A stretch of 64,000 nt of DNA from Sympetrum striolatum (GCA_947579665.1 OX388347.1:24482562-24546561); one strand, 5' to 3'. Counted from the first letter of the stretch, positions 1-12,446 are shown. The notes: generated by a model from the sequence alone, not told the origin. Numbers and translations: made by a program.

Positions 1-324
1 TTATCGCATGTCCAAGTATTTTCACGGACTTCTCCAGGAACCAGTTTTTCCCGAAGCATTACCACCTGTTTTGAGATTGTTACCAATCTGTACAACAGGT
101 TTAAAGAGTTTTTTCATGACCTGCTTATCTGTAATTGTAAATACGCCCCTTGACGCGCCTTGGGAAGTTGTTTTTTGTAACCATTCAGACTTTTTTATCT
201 CACAAAATTTAAATTTCTCAGCATTGATGGCTTCAGATGTTTTGTATGCAGCCCATCATGGTAGAATGCTATCAAAAAGCCTATTAGGAATTTTATCAAG
301 TCTATAAAGATTTTTTTGCTTTAC
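1..324 (-). pseudogene. Decayed protein-coding remnant, unknown family
   Basis: Read on the minus strand, one frame runs from about 324 down to a TAA at 1-3, interrupted only by TGA codons at 256-258 and 22-24. The 77 codons between the two TGAs have a natural, lysine-rich protein-like composition, with segments such as EKFKFCEIKKSEWLQK, FTITDKQVMKKLFKP and a glycine-rich GNNLKTGGNASGKTGSW stretch. Upstream, the same frame accumulates stops (for example near 330, 350 and 370), as expected of a dead gene. I do not recognise the family. A transposon or other repeat protein is more likely than a host gene, because the frame is broken and no good splice context was found. A plus-strand frame is also open over 8-307, but it is leucine/phenylalanine-rich and looks like the antisense shadow. 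The clean frame could also be chance. Confidence 0.4.
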
Positions 325-1244
325 TTATAGAAGGGTATATTATGCGACAACCAAGTTATACTAGTTTTTCAGAGAAAGTTTCTGCTTTATATGTCACGCG
401 ATAATAAGTATAATTTCACATTTTCATATATCTAAGGCCTTTTTGAGAGTCTGTACCTTTCCGATTTAGCTACGTTAGGAAGAAGAAACGCAAGATGAAT
501 TAGAAACTGTTCTCAATATTCGCCTATCAATTCACACTTTTTTGTTAATTTAATATATTTAGTGTGAGGATGGCTGTGATACACTGCTAACACTAATGAA
601 AAGTTAAATTTCTATCATAAGCATAACATGAGATGTTCATTGCAATTATTGCAACTACATGAATTTACCGTTCTATTGCAAAATGGATGGAGTATTAGTC
701 ACTATTATTTACACTATCTACATGGGAGTTATTAAATGATAAACTTAATCCGATGTTGTAACATCTTTTCTTAAGATTTGATTTCCTCTCTCTATGCTCT
801 AACCCTTATGAAAACGGCAATTTTTTACTGCTATTAGAACGTTCTTAACCAGAGCAAAACTTTAATTTTATTGCTTTTTATTCTTTTGTCAAAGAAACAA
901 TGCCGCAAGCTCCAAATATTTATGAACCACACTGAATCTATATATCCAGAAGTCATTAGATGTATAGTTAGCATATAGGTTAGCAAGAAAGAAAACTTAA
1001 AGTATTCGGTAGGTTTACTAATTTGCAATTTTCATTCGTGAATTTAATTTTTTGTTAGTAAGCTGGATAGAGTGAAACTCTCAAGCGTAAAAATTTGCCC
1101 ACTTCTATCATCTATGAATCGCGGAAAGAATCCAAGCTATCTTTCCTATTATCTCCTTGTGTATCTAACAGTCTGCCTAGATAAGAAACCCTGGATGCGA
1201 TAGCAAAATGGGGCTCTTTCATCATCTCCATGCGTGGAGTGACT
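325..1244. other. AT-rich sequence, nothing recognised
   Basis: I see no repeat termini, tRNA-like boxes or convincing exon. The short minus-strand frame at 834-1028 is AT-driven and lacks splice or start context. Confidence 0.55.
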
Positions 1245-1545
1245 CTCTTCACCTCCGCTCCTGACCTCCCCTAACCTTCAAAACCGCACGTCGGCAAAGC
1301 GTAAATACTCCTCTCCCTCCACACGCACGCTCTCCTCCGTCGATTCTACTAAACCACCCTCGGTGACTTGGAATGCTCCGAGCGCACTTGGGAGCCCGCA
1401 ACCAAGGATCCTTCCCACTTTCACCTTTATGCACACACGCCTTAATTCACCTTCAAAACAGAGATCGACAAACAATTGAAGAGCTCGTAATAAGTGAAGA
1501 GCGCCACAGATCGATGCTCGTAAATCAAAAAGCATTTGCCCCTTT
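1245..1545. other. Small GC-richer island
   Basis: This block is visibly richer in C, G and CpG than its flanks and ends sharply where AT-rich DNA resumes. Overlapping frames are open on the minus strand but look composition-driven, with no initiator or splice pair. It could be a conserved non-coding element or an unrecognised UTR. Confidence 0.35.
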
Positions 1546-2160
1546 AATTTGAAAAATAATTTAACAATTTAGTTAATGAATATTTAATAAAAATTCAATA
1601 GCTCATCGTTAACAAAACTTGTATGTTACGAATCACGCAAACGGATGGCACAATTGTTATTGCTAATAACACGAAAACAAAAAATACAAAGATTGATATT
1701 TACATAAATTGATTTTTATTTTAAAATCGCAAGATGACGCCCATTAAATATTTTATGTATTCATTTATTGTAGTTCATTTAATAAATACATATTTCTTCT
1801 AGTAATCGAAAGTCCAGTGAGTTAATTCTGAGTATGAGAGAAATAGAAATCAAAGTAGCTTTCTTAAATTTAGATTACCAATGAGGTAGCAACTTAGTTT
1901 CGTACAACTACAAGAAACTATTTCGTTCCCTGCTCTGTTAATTAGAATGTGTAAATGGTACCATACACTCTACGAGGGATTGACTAAGTTAGCTAACCAA
2001 CTTCAGTTTTAACATTCATAATCGCGATTCTCTGATGAAAAGCATAAAAATATGATATAGAAGTATTTGAGATAATTTTAATATTTTCTATTTTGTGAGA
2101 AAATAATTTATAGAATTACATTAATACACGTGAATAATGTGGCGTTGCTGCTGATGGTTA
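1546..2160. other. AT-rich sequence, nothing recognised
   Basis: AT-rich DNA with poly-A and poly-T runs. No supported feature. Confidence 0.55.
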
Positions 2161-2331
2161 TAATATTAATACAAATTTCTCACCAAAAACCATCAATGAC
2201 TACTTACTAGTACTAATACGTATTTCGGCCCCGAAGGAGCCATCTTCAGAGCACGACAGAAGAAAAGGTACTGACAAGATACTAGTAAGTAGTCATTGAT
2301 GGTTTTAGGTGAGAAATTTGTATTAACATTA
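2161..2331. repeat. Foldback element with 52-bp arms
   Basis: The left arm at 2161-2212 and right arm at 2280-2331 are inverted copies differing at about 2 of 52 positions, around a 67-nt loop. RNA or single-stranded DNA from here would form a long hairpin. The loop contains a compact hammerhead-like core on the minus strand (listed separately). Near-identity of the arms suggests a young or self-correcting element. No open frame is associated. Known relatives could be Penelope-like element termini or foldback transposons. Confidence 0.8.
2223..2249 (-). ncRNA. Hammerhead-ribozyme-like core in foldback loop
   Basis: On the minus strand, CTGAAGA (fits the CUGANGA core) is followed by one U, then a GC-rich hairpin GGCTCC-TTC-GGGGCC, then GAAA and TACGTA. 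This is the element order of a hammerhead: core box 1, stem II, GAAA, short stem III. The arms of the surrounding foldback could act as a stem I interrupted by a large internal loop. Hammerheads are known in the pseudo-LTRs of Penelope-like retroelements. The extra U before stem II and the bulged stem I mean activity is doubtful. Confidence 0.35.
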
Positions 2332-2469
2332 ATACAGATTTAATTTTTATATAGTGAGCTAACAAGCCACACTAAACCTCTCTACTCTTTGTTTTAGAAC
2401 ATTGCAAAGATATGGACCAGATATTTTCACCGTATTATTTCTACCTATGTTACCACTCAAACTACTCGC

Positions 2470-2945
2470 TTAGTAATAAAATACACAGCGACCGCATTGG
2501 CGAAATTTTCTGAGGCGATCCCGAGGGATTCGCAATCGATTCGGTGATGATTCAACGACGGCCCTTCGAATCTGAATAAAGCAACCTCTCCCACGCACAC
2601 TTTGAGCGATGGGAAAAAAAGAAATTCGCCTTTCAGAACTCTTTTGAGCGCGAGCAGCCAAGTGTTACGATTTTACGTAAGTGGGGCAGATGGACAGCGG
2701 GGCGATTTGGGAAATAATAAAGGTGACCCCCGCAGAGGAAGATGGAGGAAGAGAGAGGGGCGAGGAAGGTTAAAGAGATAAATGATAACAAGGAGAAGGG
2801 AAGAATAATAATGGACGAGAGCATGAAGAGGAGATAAGACTGCCTTTATTTACTATGCTATTCTGCACGACAGGGTGAAGACAGAATAGTGGAGGACTTT
2901 CAAATGCCTCGCGCAGGAAGAATGTGGACCATTACAGACCTTGTC
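2470..2945. other. GC-richer, purine-biased segment
   Basis: CpG-containing block at about 2500-2680 followed by a purine-rich run at about 2720-2840. A donor-like AC/GTAAGT occurs at about 2674 on the plus strand, but no matching open exon with an acceptor is apparent. Confidence 0.35.
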
Positions 2946-4080
2946 GGTGAGCAACTCAGCTATCCCGCGTTAGAAACTTATTACTATTTATTTTAAAATA
3001 ATTCCAAGAATATTCGATCATTTAGCTCTTCGTTATGATTTATAAAATGCACTTATTCCTATTTTAGGAACAATAAGACAATAATGTTATGATATGAAAA
3101 CCTAAATGACATTAAATAAAAAGAGGAAAATCAGATTAATATTGCTATTCATTTCAATATGCGTATTCACAAAGCTACTTTTATTTGTAATGATTATATG
3201 CAGATTATGGATTTAGAGAACAACAGCCAATCTTATGTACTACTTTGGCCCTATTTATGAAGATTTTTCTTCTCTTTTAGTCTATAATGAGAAATAGGAG
3301 AGTAAGAATTTCGTAGAGCATCAATTAAACTGAGAAAAGAATCCGATTATATAGAAAAGAGTGTCCAAATAATTGACTATTATAGTGTGATAGTTGTAGA
3401 TGTGACTAAATGTAGTAATTTCGTGTAGAGTAGTGCAGGGATGAAAATATTATCAAGGCCTTTTATCAAACTATAATTGTAAAAGTAAACATAAGACAAC
3501 AGATCAGATGTACAGTTAAATGGCAAAGTAAACTATTAAATTCATTCGAATTAAATCACGGAATAGTAAACCCAGGAATGTAATAAACACTGCATAAAAG
3601 ACGAGAGATTTTAGAAGTCTACGTTTCAAAATAATAGAAATATTTGGAGTGTATCGTGGAAATAAAACGTCGACAATGTATGGATCTCAACACAGTTATG
3701 ATTAATTTTTGGCGAGATCTTACTGATAAAATTAGGATTTTGCAGTACCGAATATAGTGAATGATATATTGTCATTTGAATTAAAATGGCATATTTCCTT
3801 AAAAATTCAATTCTAGGCTCTTTTCGCCATAACTAAATTTCGACCGGATTTAAAGCATCAATTCGCGTTTAAATATTTAATTTCAAAATCTGCCCTGGGG
3901 ATTTCTTACAGGATAAGCACCCGTTGGAATTTCATATACTTCTAATATTTAAATTAGCTTTCCTCCCAAATTGAGTATTTTCTGCGTGATGGAAGAAACT
4001 TCATGGGGGACTTCATTTCGTCTTGGACATTGAACGCAGAACTGCTTAAATTGCGGACTAACTTCACGCAGCAAATAAGA
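2946..4080. other. AT-rich sequence, nothing recognised
   Basis: No repeat structure or coding signature seen. Confidence 0.55.
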
Positions 4081-4560
4081 ATTATTTTTTGATGAAGGTT
4101 TTAATAAAAAAGGCCCAGGAAAAGGGAATGAAGTCGTATACGTGGAAACTAGGGAGAAAATATAAAGGGAAGCGCGTAATAAGCGAGGGAAGTAATGAGA
4201 CAATATAAGAGGGCGAATTTTTGAAAAGAGTCGGAAGGAGAAGGGAAAAAGGTTAAAATTGCGGAAAATGCAATAAAGAGAGAAGGAGAGCGAGGATGAG
4301 TCAGAAACAAGAGAGGGAGGTGATGCGTAATTGAAGAAGAGGGGAGGCCTCTAGAGCCCCTTAAATTGACCATAGGGGGAAAAGGGCAGATGGGAAGGAG
4401 GCGAGGATGTGATGAAGGACGGTGAAGGAAAACACTCAACGCAAGGCGAATATTGTGAGATGAAGAAAGAAAATGACTGAGGGTATTTTGGTGGCAATGA
4501 GTGTATACAATGCGTGAATGTGAGAGTACGGCTGAACCCTTTGGATTGAAAATAATTGTG
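4081..4560. repeat. Long purine-biased tract on the plus strand
   Basis: For more than 400 bp the plus strand is strongly G+A biased with many AGGGAA, GAAGGAG and GAGAGAA units but no fixed period. The bias removes stop codons from the complementary strand, which explains the overlapping serine/proline/phenylalanine-rich minus-strand frames at 3949-4578. A similar, weaker tract lies at about 5490-5660. Confidence 0.6.
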
Positions 4561-7500
4561 CCTTGGTGTTTCCAGCAAGAAAGAACAATTTGTTTATCAG
4601 TATATTGGTAACATGTTATTTAACGCAACAAGGTATTCTAGTCATTTCTAACAATCAAGTAATGGAACTTTCTTCTAGCGAATTGAAAGTATATTTCAGA
4701 AAGAAGGAGGACGCATATTTCAAATAACGTGCTTAACTTTAGGTAATTGAGTTATATATCTTAAATGGCTCTTTGTGAAATTTATGAAATTATTAAAGCG
4801 AATCACTTTTTGAGACTTAAAACTGTGAATGATTTTACACTAGTCAGAAATATGTCTTAATATTTAAATGTGTATTAGCCTTTCCAGTATCTCCATTTTA
4901 GGAATAGAAATGAAGATGTTCACAAGAAAAAAATATATCAATTAATAAAAACGAGGTTACTCCTTCTAGTAAATTACAAAAAAAGACAAGAGAAGAAAAT
5001 TCTAACTCATTTCTCAACAAAAGATTTACTTTCAAGAATATAAGAGAAACAGTTTTAACTTTTACGTTAGACAAACGTAAAAGAAAAGTAAAAATGTCTT
5101 CTCCTTACCAATATGTGGGAATGAAGGGAGTTAAATCGAACTCTCCCTCAATGTTAGTCCCAAACAAACTAAATTTGGGGTTCATTGAGAAATTTAAAGC
5201 TGCACGTACGGATGTTATGAATACGTAACTAATCCATAGGAAGGACTTGATTAAAAAGAAAATTGCTTGATCTCTTGGCTTATAGGTGTAATTTTTAAGT
5301 AAAGAATTTCTTTTGCACATGATTCTTTGAATTGAATACATAAGTACCAACTTTTATCTAAAAATCTATTATTAAATAATAGATAAATCCTTCATCTATT
5401 ACAATCAGCTTGCTTAGTCTATTTGGAATGAGACATAGAGATAGGACAATAAGGAAATATATTTTGTAGCTAGAACTGGAACATTATTAGAAATATACAT
5501 GGCTGAGAACAAGGAAAGAAAACTAAACTCAACTAATGTAAATGAGATTCCTTCGAGGAAGGAAAGAAGGAGTGGTAGTATAAATAAGTGTAAAAGATAA
5601 GCAAGAGGTTAATTAAGAAGAAGGGAAAACGGAGGATTGTAATTGGGAGTGAGGGTGCGTTCGTGAATTTAAAACGTGTCTGAGAATATCGCTGAAGGGA
5701 TTCGGAGCCTCACTTTTTTTGCTTTTAATTAAACAAGAGAGAGGCCGTCTGCTAACAAGAATCTTTCCTTGAAGTCGGAAAGCAAGCAGTAGTGTTGCGC
5801 TTCTCCATAGATTTTATCTTCGTCAAATATTGAAATTAGTTAAAAGAAGGGCCGCTTGCAGGAACGCCATTCAAGGGCAGAATTTACCTCCGACTTAAAA
5901 TTTGCTCACTGCTACTATAAATTCCATGTTTTCAGTTATTTACTTATACTTTACTATGTTAAAAAGGACTTTATCATGTATCTGCATCGACTAAAACATT
6001 TTGATGCCTGAATGAGGAAGTTGGTGTATTTAGAATCTAATTATTTAAGAAGTATCTTTTCTCAAGTTTGTTATTACGTAATAACGATCTTCCTGTATTT
6101 AAGTTAATTCACTACAGAGGAAACAGTATTCATTATGAGTCCACACAAAACCATACAAATCAGCAAACTATTTTCAGATTCACGTGCTCGTTGTTTTTTT
6201 TGGACGGTCTTATAATGAAACTAGCTGTAAAAAATAATAATTTTTCATTTGTGAAAGTGGGCTTTGCCCGTGTATGTGCGAATAATAATATAAAATAATC
6301 ATTGCATATAAAACAGCTGATTATGTCTATTTTGTATGATAAATTTTAAAGCTGCAGATAAAATCATTCGATGCTAGATTTAAAATTACGGCTTACTTTT
6401 GCCGATGTCTCATCGTCTAAGAAATTATATGGGGATGTCGATTAGTCATAGTAAAAAGAACTCCATTGTGTAAAATTCAGTGTATAAGATATCTTGATTT
6501 TCGTTTGGAAGCTGCTTCAGTCCTGCATGCAATAGATAATATTCTAAATTATTAAAGGTGAAATTAATAAGGCACTTGAGGGGCTCATGGCTAGCTGTTA
6601 AAATTAAATCCACATCGGCAGTTAATGCCATAAAATAGGAAGGTAAATTCTTTCCAACATTTAAAACCTCATCTCACATCCACTGTTTCTGTACTTCGGT
6701 GAGAGTTTCTGACACTATGGATTGATGCGAACAAATTGGCAGCAAAATAATTCGAACGTAAACAAGTTATTCGAAGCGACTCCTCCATTTGCACAGGCGC
6801 TTTGATGGAAAACTCATCACAACGGGAAACTAAAAGTACTTAAGCTATAGACTCATTAACGAGGAATATCTATCCATCCTCGCCTTTCCTTGACCGTCTC
6901 TCTCTCTTTCTCCCCCCTTTCTACTTCCGCTAATTTCGATGCCCAAAACTTGATTGGTCTAACTTTATCCGATGAAATATGACCAAAGTTTGAATGTGGA
7001 GCAGTCATCTTGTAGGCGTCACGTAAGACTAGGTCAGAGCGTCAAAATAAAGGGATATAGCTATATCAGAGTTGAGTTCAAATTGCTTGAAAAATTCATG
7101 AGATAAATCTTACTCAAGATACGCTTTCAATATATGTCATGGGAAGAAAGAGGATGTTATGTTTCTACGTATAGTTATGGTGTGCCCTTCTGCAATTGAC
7201 CGAACGGAATAGATCCGCTGTATAACGCAGTTTATTACGCACCGAATAATCAAGGAATTCGTTGGCTCAGAAGTTAAAAATCGACCTTCTTCCTACAAGA
7301 AATATTTTTTGATTGATTAGTTAAGTTTTTATATTAATTTAATTAAGGTTTTACTTAAATGATAGTTTAATTTCCGTAAATAGTAAATCTCAAATCAAAG
7401 CAAGAGGTAAGCTTATAAGTCATATATATTGATTGAATTAAACTTTGAAGGGGAGAATTTCATTCAATAAGCTGTAACGTTTCCTGATTAATTATTATTT

Positions 7501-8100
7501 GGGTTCGTAACACGATTTATATCCTCAAAAAAGTATGAAAGACGGATCTATTATATTTTATCGAGGACTAGAAGTAATAAAAATCAATTTTTTTCTTGAA
7601 GTTAGACGTAAAAAATAATTTTCCTTATCGACTAGTTGAAAATCGAACGAGTTATACGTTATATATACATACGAATGCATCGTAGAAGTCCCCTTTCCGC
7701 GTGTAGCAAGAGATGCATGCATGGTTACTACTCTACTAGCAGGTGATTACTAACGCGTATATTTCGTAGAAAAGATTTTACATCCAAATATTTATTTTTA
7801 ATTAATATAATTTATCCTATTTATTCTCTTATGTTTACAAAAGAATTTGCATCCAATTATCAACAATTGTACGATATAATTTTTAGTTTGCTTGATGTTA
7901 AAGCGAAGAAATGAGGACAAAAACTGTAATTCACAGTCTAATAAAAAAGCCTCGAGTCAGCGATGCAATAGAGGGCGCATAAGCATATGTGAAAAACAGC
8001 GTTAAGCACGGAGAAATCCAGCTTAAAATAAAAGGCTTCGCGGCCAATGATTGGCTTAAGTAAATTCCAAACCTGACATGTTCTTTCAGATTAGTCTTTT
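4561..8100. other. AT-rich sequence with a few biased runs
   Basis: Mostly AT-rich. It includes a weak purine tract at about 5490-5750 and a CT-rich run at about 6880-6925. Short frames at 5105-5350, 6068-6298, 6446-6631 and 7931-8113 show no splice pairs or family features. Confidence 0.5.
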
Positions 8101-8479
8101 CCTCATGTCCCATCGCTGAAGGGTATCTGCTCTACATGCGTCAGTAAATCCTCGAATTGCACTAGGCGTCACTTTACAGTCCTCGGGATCCGCCTCTTCA
8201 TTTGCCATTCGTCCGTCACGATCGAGCACGGCTTGTGCACGGCCAAACAGATTCGGGGGAAGCCCCTCACGTTCTACAATCCACTTAGGGAGAGCCGCAA
8301 AAGTGTTAAACGCCCATACGCATCCAATTGGTCGACTTTATATCTGCTGTCACGTTAATATTTTTCCCTCTCGTTTAATGCCATCGTTAATATCACGTGA
8401 GAACGAAGCCGTGAAAAACTCTCATCGCTCCTAATCACTCCCATGTCCAGGATGTAAGTTGGCAATATTCCCCCCCCCA
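8101..8479. other. GC-richer island ending in a C9 homopolymer
   Basis: CpG-bearing segment with short palindromic pieces, followed by AT-rich DNA and a run of nine C at 8470-8478. No supported ORF. Confidence 0.35.
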
Positions 8480-9405
8480 TTTCTCTTGGTAAGACTTCTC
8501 TAGTTGATGAAGAATTTTCACATTTTTTTATTGCTTAGTATCCATAAAATGTTATGGTCAACTTGCCTAAATGAAAATGACAATGCAATGTTAATGTTCT
8601 GCATAAGCTTGCAATCAAAGTTATATAGTTTTGCATTATCAAGCTTAAAGACTCAAGGAGGCAGTTACTTCACCTCCTTTTATCAATTCAAGCTTGTTTT
8701 TAATTAATATTGATTAGAATTATTATACACGTTATAACTTGGTTCGCAATAACAAAATTGTTAGAGGAGAATCAGATTTTAAAGAGTTCGGTTTTGTTAT
8801 TGATTTCAACTGATAAAATCAACATGTAGTTATTATGGATTGCGAATTAGAAATAAGCAAATTACTTCGGTTTTCACAATATTTGATCTCAATGATTATC
8901 AATTTCGCTGTAACATCATCATGAGGCTCAGTATCTGATGATGAGGCCATTGCATCACCAACATTTCAATTAGTAGTCGCTAATTAAAAATTCTGGAAGC
9001 CATAATACTTTTCTTATTCTTCATTTAAAATGAAATTTCAAATCCCATAATACTTATGCAGCTAACTTCATTAAAGGAACTTAATGCCTAGATGATTAAA
9101 TTTATTCTGATTGAAGTTAAAACGATTTTAATTATATCGATATTATTTCGCGAAAATATAGTTTCAATAAATATAGCTTAAATGATATAAGCTATTTGAT
9201 ATAATCAAGTGTACCAAAATTTATTGATATCAAAATTGACCTATATTGGCCAAATAGTAAACAATTAACGAGAAAGATAGTAATAGCCGAAGATTAACAT
9301 GTGATATTTTTAAATTAATTGTACTTTTAAGATAGTTATCTAAAATCAATCATGAAACGTGAAATCATGGCTTGCTTACAAAACATAAAACTTTAATTAT
9401 TGATC
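8480..9405. other. AT-rich sequence, nothing recognised
   Basis: No repeat termini or coding signature identified. Confidence 0.55.
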
Positions 9406-9412
9406 CCACTGG

Positions 9413-9450
9413 TATAAAAACTCGAATTCATGTTTGCGAGACATAGTTCA
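9413..9450 (+). promoter_or_regulatory. Possible TATA and initiator pair
   Basis: TATAAAAA at 9413-9420 is followed by GTTCAGG, whose A lies at 9450, about 37 bp from the TATA start. That is slightly longer than the usual 30-31 bp. The pair sits exactly at the border between AT-rich DNA and the large GC-rich block that follows, which is where a promoter reading rightwards would be expected. A chance match is quite possible. Confidence 0.25.
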
Positions 9451-9459
9451 GGAAAAATA

Positions 9460-10700
9460 GGAGCGCACTGGTTGATAGTTCTCCCAGAGGAGCCCCAGAT
9501 ACAACCAGACGCAACAGGCTTCGGTTCTCAATCTCCCCGGAAAACGTACCCGAAATCCGTCGCTTCAAACTGAGGGAACACTAGCGCCATCCTGCAACCC
9601 TTTTATGCGCCTCCAGATACGAACATCTCTCTCGGGAGAGATCGTGCGGCCGAAAATGAAATTGATTAGCCAACTCCCCGGCGCCAATCCCGTGCGGAAT
9701 CCCACCGAACGCTACACTTCTCTCGTCCACGAGTCCATCCCGCGGCGATCCCACCAGCAGCGGTGACTCTGAAGACCACGGAGGATTCGAACCCAGAAGT
9801 CTCCGCTCGTTCATCTCTCCGAGTATGACCAAGGCACCGGGACGTCCTTCTTCCCTCTCGATGAGGATGTCCGTCGACACGCACATTGGGAAGACACGCA
9901 CACTCAAAGAGCAACAGCTACGCACTATCCGTGCGGACAGTCCCACGACAGCCGCCAACCATCTCCTCTTCCCCGCGCCTCTCCTCCTCCTTTGCCCCCT
10001 CCCCTCGGGTACACCACGACCACCCAACCACCCCACGATTCACACACGAACGCACGTATACGTCCGTGTCAGGAGGAAACTCCTTCCACCTCTGATCTCT
10101 CCCCCCCACCGCCCCATCCTCCCGCCTCTGCAGACCGGATCCAGTCCGAGAGGTCCAGCTCGGAGAACTCCCCCCATCCACCAACAATTCCACTTTCCCA
10201 CGTGTACCAGTGCTCTCCGTACCTTCAGACCCTCGGGCCAGCCGCGAAGGTACCTCAGGGCCATCCTGTCCCCTTCCCACCCGCGGGTACCGTTCCTTCC
10301 CATTCCAACCGCTCTCTTGTAATCCATTACGGCCAGCCAACCTTTTTGGCCAAATTGTGTCCAGTTCAGGTTTTCATTCATTCGGGGATGTGACGCTGGA
10401 ACCGACAGGTTTTTCTCTTTTTTTCATCCGTATATCACGAGGGGGCAACCCTTTTGTGCCCGGACCGACGGCCCTCTCACTCCACTTCTCTCTCGGACCC
10501 TCGCTTCCTCGACTTCTCCAAATCTCGCGATAGTTGCGTGTTTTAGTTACTTGTTAGGAAAATGAAGTTTACTTCATGAAACGTTCTGGTTTTTTTTTGT
10601 GTCGGCCGTGCGCAACCTGTTGTCGAGGATCGGAGTTCGCGTCACGTGCCGTCCATTTATTTCGAGTGGCGGCGGTCACCTGAGTCCGATGGGTATGAAT
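9460..10700. other. Large GC/CpG-rich block, possible 5' exon or UTR
   Basis: The longest GC-rich stretch in the left half, strongly C-biased on the plus strand at about 9940-10320. Frames are open on both strands (plus 9825-10322, minus 9581-10036 and 9918-10340) but encode low-complexity proline/serine/arginine-rich peptides that mirror each other, so I do not call a CDS. Short motifs include CACGTG E-boxes at about 10199 and in TCACGTG near 10645. A donor-like GGGTATGA at about 10689 marks the right edge. The best guess is a promoter with an untranslated first exon, or a conserved regulatory island. Confidence 0.35.
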
Positions 10701-11440
10701 TTCTTAGTGCCGGAAAAAAAAGTATCGCAGTAATCAAGTTTATCAAAGAACATATTATATGAGCTTGAGATACTTGTGGAGAATCTTATTTGTTAAACTT
10801 GTCTTTTCTAACAGGTTCATTGGAAGTTAACTTCCTCATAATAAACATTCGAGGTCATTGTATTCTGTAATAGAGATGTTTAGCCTTGCACAAGTTACAA
10901 GAAAAACAATGAATCCGAACCAGTTTACAAATAAACAATTATGCGCAATAATTGAATAAAAAATACATTTAGGTGTTAAATATATTTCATAACTGTTATC
11001 CCTACAATCAATACAAATATCAAAGGTAAGGGCAAGTATTTGAAATGCAGTGATGGTCGCTATTGTACATCAAAATATAAAACCTAAGCTATTAATGATT
11101 TCTTAATTTATGAACTTTGATAAAAACTACAATATGAAATCATTCTACATCCTAGAGTGCTTAAAAGACAGCTTTTCGTATTTAATCATGATTAAAATAA
11201 TTTGTTGAATCTAAAGTATTTTATATTATTTATATATTAAGTATGAAACGCAACTTTATCGTTAAAATCCTTAGAACGGCGATATTTTACGTCTTTGAAA
11301 TAAATAAAGTAGAGAAACTCATGAAGTTCTAAAGTAATATGTATGAATCAAGCATAGAAAGGTAAGGAGTTTGACGGTATCTGAAAATTGAGCGAGACTT
11401 AGGTAATAGAGGAAACCAATTTTAGGAGATCAACGACCTC
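10701..11440. other. AT-rich sequence, nothing recognised
   Basis: AT-rich with no recognised structure. Confidence 0.55.
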
Positions 11441-11900
11441 TCCGGAATACACGTTTCCATCATATATAAGGGCCCGTGATCAGCGAAGAGTATTTAGGAA
11501 TACGCGGCCAACTCGTCCGTGACGTGGTCAATGTCGATTTTAATCGAAGCATCTGGTACCCTTTGGGCCTTCCAATTACAATGGCCTTCCGTGGCCGACC
11601 GTTGACCACCAGTAAAAAAAAGACGCCACTCTTAAGAGCGGTTATCGATATTTCGCCCTCCGTTTCACTACCTTCACGCTCGTTTTCCAATTTTCCATCC
11701 TCTTTCACTTTTACATGCATTTAATCATAATTCGGGTGTGCGTCGAAGTCTCCTCGAAAGGAGGGAGCTGTTGTGGCCATTAATGGGGCGGAGGAGGAGT
11801 GGACAGATGGGCTGACCGTTTATCCTAAGCATCCCACTCCATCTCCCTTTCACATCTTGCTTCTCGAACCATCACTCTCTCTCTCTCCTTTTGTATCCCG
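11441..11900. other. GC-richer island with TATATAAG at its left edge
   Basis: TATATAAG at 11463-11470 precedes a GC-rich block. Both strands are open for about 80 codons (plus 11476-11724, minus 11460-11720), so neither is convincing. A (CT)n run lies at 11874-11887. It could be a conserved element or small promoter. Confidence 0.3.
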
Positions 11901-12446
11901 TATATTTTGTTCAGACATAGTCAGTCTCACCTCTGATTCAGATCTCACATTTGGTTGTAAGATTGAAATGTGTTATCTGTTTCATAAAAATTCTATTATA
12001 AATGCTGTGATTGGTTGAAAAGTGGATAAAGATGGAAATAAACTGGCCGAGTAACGCAAAAAGAAACGTTTTTATATAACATGTGTATGTGAAATGAACT
12101 GGGATCAAGTATAATATCCAGACAAAGGAATATATAGTGATTTGTATTATGTTATCTCATTATAGAATTAAGGCAATTCTAAAATTTGTGATTATTACAT
12201 AACTTTGGTATACTTTGATATTGCATCTTCTAAATATCCTATATAAATATTATAAGTACTGTAAATTTTGGCCTACCCTCCGCTATCGTTCTTATAGTTC
12301 ATTCACCAATCAATTTCATATCCACATTTCGGCCAAATGCTATCCTATTTAAAGATAAGAGAAGGGAGCAGAAAACGGAATTGATAAATTATGAAAAATG
12401 ACTATGCATCGGATGAGTCAAAAATTGTGAATTATTGATTTAGTAC
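11901..12446. other. AT-rich sequence, nothing recognised
   Basis: AT-rich flank of the MITE. No supported feature. Confidence 0.55.

Noticed and set aside
8..307. 99-codon plus-strand frame at the window start
   Set aside because: Leucine/phenylalanine-rich and mirrors a more protein-like minus-strand frame; treated as the antisense shadow.
3949..4578. Three overlapping minus-strand frames rich in serine, proline and phenylalanine
   Set aside because: Explained by the purine tract on the plus strand, which depletes stops in the complement.
9581..10393. Long frames of 100-165 codons on both strands
   Set aside because: Low-complexity, overlap each other on both strands, and vanish outside the GC-rich block; composition effect.
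11460..11724. Open frames on both strands after TATATAAG
   Set aside because: Both strands are open over the same bases and no splice or domain evidence separates them; not called CDS.
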